From: Euwallacea fornicatus
Lineage: Eukaryota; Arthropoda; Insecta; Coleoptera; Curculionidae
Assembly: GCF_040115645.1 (NCBI RefSeq)
Contig: NC_089543.1
Span: forward strand, 1,860,001-1,924,000
Direction: 5' to 3'
Length of the DNA: 64,000 nt
Numbering within the stretch: position 1 is the stretch's first letter; each line of letters begins with the position of its first letter. Made by a program: the position numbers and the translations under genes. Shown here piece by piece: positions 38,764-50,700 of this stretch. The notes beneath the pieces are model-generated. The model was not told the origin of the DNA. It did no database searches and saw only the letters and a list, made by a program, of their open reading frames with translations.

Positions 38764-41148
38764 GTTAAATTTTAAATCTAATGATAGTCTCGGATCTACT
38801 AGCATTACAGCTGTAAAATTTGACTCGAATAAGATTTGAAGTCATCACTTTAGACTAATAAATGATAATTAACCTTTACATACCAAATTTTTAAAAAAAT
38901 GGAGTACTTTGGCCTTTAAAAAGTGTTTGAAGGTTTTCTCGATTTTTTTCCAGAGGTAGTGGATACGCTTTCAAAATAACACTTCACTTATATCGACGGA
39001 TTTGTATTTGATACTAATCTGACCCGCCTGCGGCAATTCGGTGAGATTTGGATCATTTCCACTTATATGCGTTTACGAAAACAATATTTTAAAATTAAAA
39101 TTTATTATCAGGCAATTGCATACATTACGCGTTAGGTAATAAATTCAAAATTAATCTTCATACAATTTGAACGCAGGTGGGTTACATCGATTAGCTATTT
39201 AATCATCAAATTCCTGCTATGTTCTTTGGCAGCACATTTAATTGGTTACGGTCACTAATGTAATTAAAACAAAGACTAATTAATTTCTATGTTGGGTTTT
39301 CTAAGCAAATTATATGTTATCAGCATGTTTTGGTTGCGATATAATTGTAAGTTTCAGAAAATTGTAAACAGATATAAGTTAAGGCAAATTCTGAACTTTT
39401 CGGCAGTCCCGGCCATTTCTAATTTTCGACCTCTCTTTGACTCCCCAACTCAAAGTGCTCCCTGCAGAGCCGATTTTCGAGATTCAATTAAGAAAACATT
39501 GATTTAATTCCCTCTGGTTACTTCCGACTTGCTTGTCCCAGGTTGAACGTTGGTTTTATTCACCCAGCTTTTGGATTGTTTCTCCATATATTGAAAATAA
39601 TTTTTCCCGAAATAGATAAAAATAAAGAAAATTCGGGTGTGGTAACAGCTTGTTTCTGATTGACTGAACACAAGTTGTGCATGCTGCAGCTGCCAAGAAC
39701 TCCGCATTAAACCTGAATCTTGTTTGCTGCTAGATCCCCTCAAAATCTTATCTTTCGAAGGGATGAGGGCACACTGCCAAACTAATTTTAGCAACATCAA
39801 GCAATGGTTTCTATCAGGAATTCATAGAATAGTCTGTATTAAAATTTTATGTGCTACTGTTAGTACCCGAGACTATAGAGAATTCGAATTAATTGCAACA
39901 AAACGTCAATTTATCTCTAGAATGTTTAATCCCTTTTAAAACGTAAGGCTCTAATTTCCTAATTGTATACCATCACAGCTACAAATTTACAGTCTTGTCA
40001 CGTTTACCAGCTAAGCCTTATCCGACCTTAAAAGGGATATTAGAAATTCGAGTGCCTGTTACTAAATTTGCATTCGATGCGTTTGAAATATTTCGTATTT
40101 CATATCTTACACCACATCAACCCGAACTGTGATGTTAAGCCATTTCATATCGGTAAATAAACGTTGATTACCAAGTTTCGATTTTCTTGATCTGCAGTGA
40201 GAACAATAAAAACCAATTGATGTTCAAAATAAGCTTGACCTCTCGTTGCAATGAGTTTTATTACATGATACTTTAGGGAACAATTCCAGAAGGTACTTTA
40301 ACTTAATATCGTGGGGCTTTATACATTTACGGAGTAAAATCATCCATAGCCTGATATTGCAAAAATCTACCTGCACTATGCATTTTTAAAGCAGATGAGC
40401 CTCCACGGCACAACCAGGATTTTTCTTCTCAATATCCATTTTTAATTCGGGTTTCACGCAATCGATAAACAATCACAGCTCTTCTCCCGAATCCTCGAAA
40501 CCTGCAAACAAACAATTAACAACTGCACCCTGGGGCCTGTTGGATGTTTTATCATTGATTTGACTTTTTAAACCTGTCATTTATGGAATTTATCAGTCTA
40601 TTTTAAGAGTTTAGTTTGTATTCGACACGCTCGATTTTGTTCTCGTTAACCTCGGTCTATCCGACAAAAAACGCAAGCTCAAGTTCCATTCTGGGCTAGG
40701 CATGAAATGTAAGTTAATTTTAAAGAATTTTCCAGAAGTGAGATACTTTTTAAGTAATACAGCAAACTTTTGAAGGCACTTAAAGTTTCGTGGAAGATCC
40801 AGAAAAATACTTAACCGTCATGGTTATTAAAGTCATTTGGAAACCTGTCGTCGAACACGAAACGCCTTCGTGGTCGAGTGAAGTTGCACGAATACCGGAT
40901 TGGAATCTGTTAACCCTCATCAATTCGGTTCATCTTCACAAACAAGAGAAAAGAAATTGCTGAAGCTCTGTATTAGGTTGGATTTTGAGTGATTTTTGAG
41001 GTGCTGTGTTTTCTGGTCTATTGAATTATACAGGATCATTCATTGAGAATAGGACATGCCGAAACCTGATATAGGGGAAAGCCAAATATGACGATCGGGC
41101 GCAACATATCGTATATCAATATTATGTGTTTCAGAATTATAAGTGTTA

Positions 41149-42222
41149 AGGGTGTTAAAGGTCGAAATTTTAATTTTTATCGAATTTTAATGAGGGCAGG
41201 GCGCTACTTCGAACCCACCGCAACGGAGTATTTGGTCGTATTTTTTACGATTGCAAGTAAGGCCAGATTCTATTCAATATAATGAAAAAGCATCTATTCT
41301 TGCTCAAACAAGGTATTCTCGTCTAATCCCGATATCTCCCTTCGTTTATGAAAGTTTTAACCATAAGCACATTCGTGTCCTACCATTTCATAAACTCAAA
41401 AACGATGGTGGCTGCAAGTGCGTGCACATCTAAACAATATTTTTCCCAATCGATGAATCGGTTGTGGAAGTGAGTTTCCATAGGCCCTGAGAAGTTCAGA
41501 CCTATAGGTCAAATATCATAACTTTATTTAAAAAAAAACGTAATTAAAAATTTATTAAGTTGGCTTTCTTAATTTTTAAATAAGCTTTTCGCTGCATTAA
41601 AAATGAAAACCCCTTAAGACATGATAAATAAGTCTTATTTAAGCAGCTATTCAAAATGACCACCTTTCACCTCAGTGCATTTTACTATCCTTTTTCTCAA
41701 AGATCTTTTTATTCAAAATTTCATATCGGCGTAATTACTAATTTCATCAGCTGTTTATTATACTTTTTGCTACAATTAATCATATTAAGAATTTCCATAG
41801 GTTCAAGTCTGAACGAGCCATGAAAATTCACTTCTACGACCGATCCATCGATATAGAAAAATATTGTTCAAATGCTAGCGCAGTGGCAACGTCATCATTT
41901 TTGAAGATTTAAAATGATACAATACGAATTAGCTTATTGATAAAAATTTCGTAAATGATAAGAGATATCGGGAAACGACAAAATCTTTTTTGAGAAAAAA
42001 TAGAGGCTTTTTCATTATATTGAATAGAATTTCACCTTAGTTACAACGTATGACCAAATATATCAAGGGATGGGTTGTAACTAGTGTCCTCTAGGAGATA
42101 CGAAACTGTTAGTCGAAATTTTTACTTGGAATTTTACAAAAATTTAAATACCCCAATTTTAGTGTTCGTCCTAGAAAATTAATATGGACTTTTCAAATTA
42201 AATTTCAACCTTTAACACCCTG
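41149..42222. mobile_element. Large foldback element with transposase tail at its centre
   Basis: This element is about 1074 bp. The left end GGGTGTTAAAGGTCGAAATT pairs with the right end AAATTTCAACCTTTAACACC. ATTCTATTCAATATAATGAA near 41268 pairs with its exact inverse near 42015. TA lies at the right flank (42223-42224), and TA at 41147-41148 precedes a left end that lacks one base. The spacer at about 41520-41800 contains a minus-strand transposase tail. Confidence 0.82.
41647..41760 (-). pseudogene. Mariner-superfamily transposase, extreme C-terminus
   Basis: The minus strand reads ADEISNYADMKF, a stop, then IKRSLRKRIVKCTEVKGGHF with E and a TAG stop. This matches the family's terminal block (SLR.RI..CIEV.GGHFE). 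Only this tail survives in the loop of the hairpin, flanked by the two arms. Confidence 0.7.
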
Positions 42223-45200
42223 TAATTTTGAATCATTTAACATTGATATAAGGTATGTTGAGTCCAATTTTTTAGTTTATGAGATTTGAATGTGAGAAAA
42301 ACCCAGTCTGGTCTGTACGTATCCAAATTTAAATCCTCTTTTTCTCGAATTTAGAGGTACGTATTATCAAAACTTTATTCTATCTTTGAACTTCATCGTT
42401 AATTTGTCAATGCTTTGGTTCTCATTAAGCTGGGACACTTCAAGAAAACAATGGAAATCATATTTATCGTTGGTGTTAATGCGTACAATTTGTCAAATTT
42501 TGCTTGATTTTTTCTGTTGCACCAAGTTGTCAGTCAAATGAGTGTTGAAGGAAAGACAATTAAAACACTCGTTAAATCCTGCATCTTATTCCATTTTAGT
42601 AATTTTAAGTTCTTTAGCCTAAGTTTAGACCTTATGTTACGCTCATGGACACCACCATCTATTTGGTATCATGCCCGGAATGTTTATAGTTTAACGCCCA
42701 TCATTCGCAGATGGGGGTTGGTTTGTGTATGGGATTTCCAACAATTTCCTTTGTCAGTCTAGAACTTAGGTATAATTCACATTCCTCTAAGCGAGCATAA
42801 TTGCAGTGATTCGTTGAAGGACCCATCGGCTATTCATCTAAGTGCTACGTTTTGCTGTGATAGTTAGCCTAGAAACCGTCATGGACCTCTTTATCGAAGT
42901 ACGTCTATGGGTGTTGACCCTCAGATTCAGTACTTAAGGATGAAGTGAAACTTATGGGAAGCTCTTGTTCTCTCATGTTTTCCACTGACCGCGCACGTCA
43001 TTTCGGCCAAATTTTGTCACGCTAACCTAGCTGGATCATTTCTATCATATTGTAGTCCGATACTTGTCATAATTGTGTTTATTCATATTGTTTATCCCTT
43101 AAATTATTAGTTTTATCGATAAACCCTTATTAACTTTAGGAAGAGTGTTTGGTTATTTTTGTATGAAACAGCATCTGTAAGACTGCAAAATTAAGGTGGT
43201 CCAAACGCGATTATCCAGCCTATAATTATCTTTGCGGTCACTTTGCGAAAGCCCACACTTTGACCTATCAGAAAGATCATTATCACACGCTTGGGTCCTG
43301 TAAGTCGAGACACATCACGAACGCGTAGGCCTTTCAAACCAGATCATTCATGTTCAAACATTTGGCCCTTCCAATACGAATCGAATAACACTCACAAGTC
43401 ATGCTTGAAGATGTAGAGGGATTCCTCATCTAGATAGATATCTCTACTGGTTTTCTATGATAGATATCTATACTGGGGCTATAACTGGGTTTCTTGGACA
43501 GACAAGCTATTAGATTCATAGCAAGAAAACATTTCATTTCCTCGGCATTGGTTGAAACAAATCGATCGTTATATCGCTGTGTCGCATAAAATTCGTCTGG
43601 AATAGCCATAGGTCAATGAGTTCCAGCGTAAACAAGCAGAGGAAGATATCAGTGGACTTCATTCGTAATATTGGGACTGACATTATGAGATGAAGGTTGA
43701 TGTTTTATTAGAGCAGATGCAGCCTCATTTCAGGCTCTTTCTATAAAATTATTAGAGGTAGTTCATCTTAGCCCTTCAACTCACAAAGAACACTTCGAAA
43801 AGCTTTAACAAATTCGCTATTATTTTTACTAAAATAACCTGGGGAACTGACATTTATAATATTATTCATATCGAATTTTTTGTTTCCTTCAAAAGCGTTT
43901 AAGCTTCACAAGAAGTTGATCAAGATAAAATCCATAACAGCTTGTAAAAAATAGTATTTATTTCGCCCACTTGCCAGGTGGTATTCTCGGAATCAGAACT
44001 TATACCCATCTATGGCAAAATATTTGTCCATTTGCTACTTCGACTGAACCACATTGCCTAATTTTTGTCCAACTTACCTCAAAATTACTTACAAACACAA
44101 GAAAGTTTAAGCTGATTTTCTGTTTGTTTCTTCTGAATACGGGGTCGTGATTGCATTTCAATTTAACCTTAGGAAACTTACTTCTCAAACAAACGAATGA
44201 GAGAAATGCAAAACTGGAAGTTTATTGATAAATCCCGCATAAAATATGTGGTTCTGAGTAGCGATGGGAAAAAATTGTCAAAAACACATCGAAGGGACCC
44301 TTACTTTTTTAGACCTAATTTGAAGTGCTTTTTCATTTAACTAATCTACGGATTCTTCAGACATGGGTACTCAATGTGCTTTGTAAATATTTTGGAAAAA
44401 TTTGAAAGAACTCGCGCACCTCTAAACTTGTCTTCAACAAAGACATTGAGAATTTGATATCAATTTCCTATGCATCCTAAATTTTTAACCCTGGTCATAA
44501 CGATGATTTTGCTAGTGGAAAAATGTAAACGGAAAAATGTTTGCTTTTTTCTCAAAATCGGCAACTGACCAATACGTTTTCGTGCTTTCCTTGTGTACAA
44601 ACACTAAAGTTCATAGTAGTTAAATTTTAATTTTAACTGATTTGTGATTTGCATTAATTTAAATAAATGTATTCTATGCATATAAAATGAAATATGTTTA
44701 ATCGAGTTATGACCATATTAATAAAATCCACTAATTATTGATGGAAAATTATGGAAACTAATAAATATTCAAACAGTTAAACTTTAATATTGCAAATATG
44801 GGTCCCAGAGAAACATGAACAAATGCATATTTCAAAACTCTCAGGTGAAAATAAGCCAATTGAAACGATTTTACCTATAAATATACCCAATGAGATTTGA
44901 AAAGGATTGCGGCCTTTTGGCTAATCTTGATACCCTATAAGTCTATATGATAAGCAGTACATACAACAATGATACAACGATGAAACATCACGATCTATGG
45001 TATATGCCAAAAATTGTTAGCTTTTGATAAACAACAATTTAGTTTTCTTTAATCACATTGTCAGCCTTAATTTTGCTTAATCTATGGATATGTAAGTTGC
45101 GTGCCATCCTGTTTATTTCTGCGTCCAAATTTCAGTGATTTCTATTAGCGTTTGGCACTCTAGTGCCATAATTTTCAGTAGATATTTAACATAACTACCT

Positions 45201-46108
45201 TGTCTAGATATCCCATCAGTTTATTTTACCAAAAACAGCATACATATAAAATAGGAAGATACAAGCCGGTGCTTTCGCGCTGCAGATAATCGAAATTTGG
45301 AAAACTGAAAGCAGATACGGGGCTCTTGTCTGCCTTGAAGTCGCTATTATAATTGGATTTACACTGTGGGAGGCAGCAGTTTCGAGGCGTGTTGTTGCCG
45401 CGATTGAAATAAAATTTACATACTTACATCGTACCTCGCCACTTAGCTATAAGGTGTTATTTTTGTAAAACATTCCAACACCTAGATAGCCCATGTTGAG
45501 GGCTTATAGATAAGCCGCCATGTAGCCCTCGATGTGGCAGGAGATAATTAAATGCACTCGTGGTGATCCGATCACTCAGTGAGTTATTAATGTCTAATGC
45601 AACTCTTTTGAGTCCAGCTCATGACACTTTCATTCACGAGATTTTGGATAAGATGTGCGGAAAATCCCCGTTAATTAGGACTAGTTTCGGTTGGACTTGC
45701 AGCTTGATTGATTATTATCTTTTAGCCTTGCTCCACTGGAACTTTGATTTATAGCTAGATGAAATTCCATATATTTCATATACACCCTATTATCGTCGAG
45801 TTGATTAATTACCATTCTTTCATTCCCTATTTTTCTATACAACATATAGCTACCAAGTACTTCTTAACAACACTGTTCAGGTTCTCCTGTAAGAGTTACT
45901 CGCATGGAGTTAGCACGGAAATTTATTCATCTTCAGGGTTCCGTCTGCGACATTTGTGAACAACATCATCACCATGTAGGCGCAAGATGGATAAATTAAG
46001 AACTATGTTTATGAATTTCGGTAACCATAGGAGACACGGGACTTGACTACCGCCAATATTATATTTTTTTAATATGGCATAGTTACCTTCAGCATCTTCG
46101 AAGGAATA
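42223..46108. other. Non-coding stretch, possible LTR at 42635-43390
   Basis: No gene recognised. The portion 42635-43390 is richer in G+C, starts TGTTACGC and ends GAATAACA, weakly suggesting a second solo LTR, but no target duplication was found. Near 43434-43480 the words GATAGATATCTCTACTGG and GATAGATATCTATACTGG form a two-unit direct repeat. Frames at 45560-45959 have no recognisable domain. Confidence 0.45.
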
Positions 46109-47415
46109 TTCGAGGTCTGTTCGAAAAATACGATGCTGACGTCATAAAACAAAACGTACTTCATTCAGAAGTTACATGTCTAGGTCCCCTTCGAAGTACT
46201 CTCCTCTTCGACTCACACACTTATCCCAAGGGTGTTTCCACTTGTTGAAACAGCCCTGGAATGCTTCTTCTGGAATATCGCTCAACATCTTCATCGCATT
46301 TGCCTTAATCTTGAGAATCGTCTCAAATGTTCTTCCTTTTAAGGGTCTTTTGAGTATGGGGAACAAGAAAAAGTTACAAGGGGGAAGGTAAGGTGAATAG
46401 AGGGAATGGGGAAGAACAGTGATCGAGTGTTTGGCTAAAAACTAACGAATTCTGATGGCTGCATGAGCTGGAGCGTGGTCGTGATGGAAAATTAAGTTGC
46501 CACCCCTCCACATTTTTGACATTTTACGTCGAATGGCCTCTCTCATACGTTTCTGAAATTCAATGTACTCAATATGATTCATTGTTCAGCCATGGGGGAG
46601 GTACTCGTGATGATCAACACCCTTAGCAGCAAAGAACACTGTCAGCAACACCTCGCCATTGGATCGAACTCTGCGAGCTGTTTTGGGACTGAGGAACGTT
46701 TTACCCACCCGCTCTAACGATGGGACTTTCGTTTCAATATCAGAACCCTAAACCCATCATTCGTCACCAGTTATGATCCTTGACAAAAAGTTTTCACCTT
46801 CCTCTGATCGATCAAGCAATTGCTGACAAAACGAGACGCGATGGACTTTTTGCTCGCCTATCATTAGGCGTGACACAAATTTCGCAGCATATCTCCAATT
46901 TTTCGGTCAAAAATTTGTGACAAGATCAAGCTGATATCTCACACCCTTCAGCAAGGTCCTTGGTGGTCAGACGACGATTTGCCCCTATCAAGGTATTGAT
47001 TTGGACGACGTTTAGGTCGTGAATTGACGGGAAAGGACGCCAGATTGCTCATCGCCTTCACTCGAGTGCCGACCGTCCTTAACACGTTCATGCCATTTGA
47101 AACATGCCGTACGCTTCGTATCAACATCAACGTAAGCCAAGTTGAGCATAGTAAATATTTCAATAGCAGATTGTCCCAATTTTACACAAAACTCTACAGC
47201 AACTCTTTGCTCCTTTAGATCATTCGTTTCGAATCAGAAAAAATTGCATTTCTCCAAAAACCCGGTAGCTATTCGACAAATGAAGATATCTACAATTGGG
47301 ACATGGCGTTATAATAAGCTGATATTCACGAACATAGCAACACCAAGCGCATTTCCCTGGAACTAGTTGAGTCTGCGCAATTCAAACAGTTCGCGTATTA
47401 AATGAACAGACTTCG
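46109..47415 (-). mobile_element. Decayed mariner element of about 1.3 kb
   Basis: A full-length but dead mariner. Imperfect terminal repeats are TTCGAGGTCTGTTCGAAAAA TACG on the left and the inverse of CGAAGTCTGTTCATTTAATA CG on the right. TA flanks both ends (46107-46108 and 47416-47417). The total of 1307 bp is typical for mariner. The transposase is on the minus strand and is broken by stops and frameshifts. Confidence 0.88.
46172..47222 (-). pseudogene. Mariner transposase (DD34D type), inactivated
   Basis: The reading starts near LKEQRVAVEFCVKLGQSAIE, the helix-turn-helix DNA-binding part, continues through TACFKWHERVKDGRHSSEGD, and hits an in-frame stop soon after SRQFTT. The middle is broken in several frames. 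The second catalytic aspartate is visible in HHDHAPAH. Thirty-four residues on, where the third Asp of the DD34D triad should be, SPDLAPCD has become SPYLPPCN, so the acid is replaced by Asn. An in-frame TAG lies between the two. The C-terminus is well kept: KRPLKGRTFETILKIKANAM, then EEAFQGCFNKWKHPWDKCV and GEYFEGDLDM. Confidence 0.88.
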
Positions 47416-47417
47416 TA

Positions 47418-47755
47418 CAGCGCTTGTAAAAAATACTGCAACTTTCATAAACTGGATGTTGAAAAACATGCTCAAACAATAATAATTTTGTTTTAAAAAA
47501 GGTACTTAATGTTATTTTTTAAACAAAACTCAGAGTATATTGTAGTATCCCTTATTGAATTAACTTTCATTTAACATACTTCAATGGATATCTTTCCATT
47601 TGAAAATAACAAGTTTGTAGGGATATCTCTACAGAGGTGAAAAATTTGAACATAAAAAATTATGCACTTTATATTTCTTTAAATAAAATTATATGTCTTT
47701 AGGCACTTTTTTGAGCAATATTATAAATGTGTTGCAATACTTTTTACAAGCGCTG
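47418..47755. mobile_element. MITE with 25-bp inverted repeats, inserted at the mariner border
   Basis: A 338-bp element whose ends are CAGCGCTTGTAAAAAATACT GCAAC (47418-47442) and its inverse at 47731-47755, with two mismatches in 25. TA lies immediately outside on both sides (47416-47417, 47756-47757). The inner sequence is AT-rich and non-coding. The left TA is also the right flanking TA of the mariner, so the MITE sits exactly at the mariner's target duplication. Confidence 0.9.
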
Positions 47756-47757
47756 TA

Positions 47758-50700
47758 TATTTTCATCATTAACCTATGACTGTTTTGCTTGTGTTGATTT
47801 CTGCAGTATGAAGTCGTGCCTATGGGATGACTTTTAAAGCCCATGTGGGTACCTCTTCATGATGTTACAAATAAAAACAACATCACTTTATGCTCCAAAA
47901 ATCTTTAGAAAATATTAATTATACAAACAGAATATTTAGTATTAATTGTAATTGAAACAAGGCTTAAAAAAATTAATTGAGAAATTTAAAAACAAGCGTA
48001 CTGAATTCTGTCGAATCGTGAAAACCCGACAATGCATTTATTTTATTATATCATGAAAAGCACGAATTAATTTTAATTGACGTGAACTTTTTAGAATTTA
48101 TTTGTGAACAAAGAAGGAGTATTATTGCACTATTGGAAAGAAAACGACATAAGTAACTCCACATTGTAATAAATATGTCATATACAGAGTGATTCAAAAG
48201 TAAACGTAACCCAAAGGAGAATTCTTAAGATGAAAATTAAAAAATAGTTCCTACTGACATAAGTCCCATATTAATCAAAACTATTTAATTTATTACAGAA
48301 CACAAAAATATGGAGCGTTACGGTTTGAAATTAATATCCAATCTCTTGTTTGCAGCTTCCTAAGATATTATAAGATATTTAATTCAAATTCTGGGTAAGT
48401 ACCACTCTTAAAGATTCACCGTATGCGATCAATAAAGAGCTGATAGTCTTCATGGTGATAGTGTCGCATATTGATAGCTTAGTAAACTTGTTAGATATTT
48501 CATTTTCACGTTACAAATTTTATATCCGACGTTTCGTTTTCGACCAATCACCATCAATTTCACTTTTTAATTACGTCCGTTTTTATAGCGAGAAACTATC
48601 TATCTAAATATGTGATATACATTATAAAGAATGTTCGAGAAACTATTTGTGCTCTGAATTCAACCATATATTACAATTTAGGGCTAAATAGATATTTTTA
48701 GTCCTTAAACTAAAAATAATTTTTACGGACCTGTAATTCTCAAAATTTAGTATCAATATAAATGTGATATTTTTTAAAATTATCCCCATATTTTTTCTAT
48801 TACAATTACTTAATGTTCTTGCTATTAATTATTTATGGGCTCTAAAATAAATGGCCTTTGCCCAGTTGGTTATTAATTTGAATTTTTAATGTAGGAAAAT
48901 TTAGTGGCAAATTCACACAACGAATAGATTCTTCGAGTAAAAATGGAAAGAAGATGTCGGTTACTATTGAACACAATATACATTGTTGCAAAGAAAACTC
49001 TTAGTGGATTTCAATCAAAAACTCTTATTATTTGCATTTTCCAAGCAACAGCATCATTACTAAACACACATCCATTAAAACGCTAATAGTTACGCAAAAA
49101 ATCAATAGAACTTAAGAAAATAGGAAGTAAGAGAACGTGAAAAGTATTACTCATTATAATTAATAAGACAACAGAAACACTAGAGTTTAATTACTTCATT
49201 TCATTTACTTCATTTACAGAAACACGACTAATGAACCGCATTCTATTACTGTTTACGAAAAATTAGTTTACAAAAGGATTTCTGTCCGTAAATTTTCCAG
49301 CGAGAGCTAAAACGTTGGTACCCTCCAAGAAGAACAAGTAAATTTAATTTATCAAAAGGAAAGAGTTCTCTCAAAACCGAAGAAATAAATTCGCGGCTAA
49401 GTTGACACATTATTGATTTATATTCATACTTCGCCCTCTACACAGCTCTTAGTTTTACTCTATAGAAGAATATGGTATTTTATGTGAAAGCCTGAAGGAA
49501 CTTAAAACTTTAGAAATTTATTTCAAATTTAGGATATCAAATGGGTTTTAAGCCCACATAAAGATTTCAAATATATTTTTAACCAGGAAAATAAAATCGA
49601 AAAACTAACAAAATGAAGGCTTATGTCCTCCTACCTACCCCTCTTCAAATATATAACGGAGGTCTTTCGTTAATGCAGGATTGGTAGGCAGATAATTCCT
49701 GCGATTAATTTGTTAACTATCCCCATAACTCCTAGTAAATGATACGTTGTTTTCCAAATAAAGCCCTAGTTTATTGCTTCCCAAATAGATTAGCATTAAA
49801 CAGAGTAGCCTCCTAGCAATTCAGGAGCAAACCAGGTTTGAACTTGAAATGCTTGATGACACGCCTCAATGAATAAAAATGACATTTCCGAAAATAAAAC
49901 TTGCCTTGACCGATAGATAGATAGGCTAGTAACTTTTGAGGTAAAGTTAGAGGTATATAAGTATGTTTTCTCGAAAGCTCATCGGCTTAAATAGAAACTT
50001 ATCTGGACGAGTGTTTTGGACTTGCCAATAAACTCCAGACGAGCAAAGAAACCTAATAATCTTCTTTTAGGCCAACGTTTTCCTCTGCGGCTTTCCTGCA
50101 TATTTTTATACTTTGCATAATTTTTGGGTTCGTGTCTGCCAGCTGTAATATAGCCCCATTACTTGGGAATCGTATTTGTCTTCAATCCCCTTAAATTTCG
50201 CCCCTTTGCCTTCGCTCAATGGCACCTTTGTGCCAATTGAAGGGGCCGTCTAATGTAAAAATGAAATAAAATTTCATTTAAGAACGACTAAATATTGATT
50301 TGCTGGCAATTCATTTCACTGAAAGAATAAATTGCGAAAGCTCGGAAAGTTCTTTTCAATAAACGTCGTGTTGCTAGCTGTTATTCTGTTATTAGATTTA
50401 GCCAAATTAATGCTATATATCAACCGAAACCTTTTCTAGTTCCGTTTAGATAAGGAATGCTATTCATTTATTGTCATTCCTCTCACTTCAGTTTAAACGT
50501 CCTCTCGTATTTTTTAGGATCATGAAATTTACGAGGTAGTTGTCCTGATTCATTTGAAAGCCTTTCCAAGAAGACAGTTAAATAATTTCATTTAAGGACC
50601 AGTTCCGCGATCAATATGGTCAAAAAAAGCGTGTCTTCGACATAAAAACGAGATGAATTATGCATATGTGAAACATTGTATGGGTAGCAAACAATATTTG

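Larger units (their letters stand above)
36556..41148. other. Non-coding stretch with two minor repeats
   Basis: No gene recognised. It contains a TAACCTGAAA-type imperfect repeat (36755-36816) and a possible MITE at about 38426-38763 (both listed). Confidence 0.55.

Noticed and set aside
42635..43390. Second solo LTR (TGTTA...TAACA)
   Set aside because: Only 5-bp inverse ends, no target duplication and no recognisable LTR internal signals; kept as a remark on the region only.
48182..48330. Another TA-CAGAGTG foldback element
   Set aside because: A good-looking left end, but no inverted partner was found in the following sequence.
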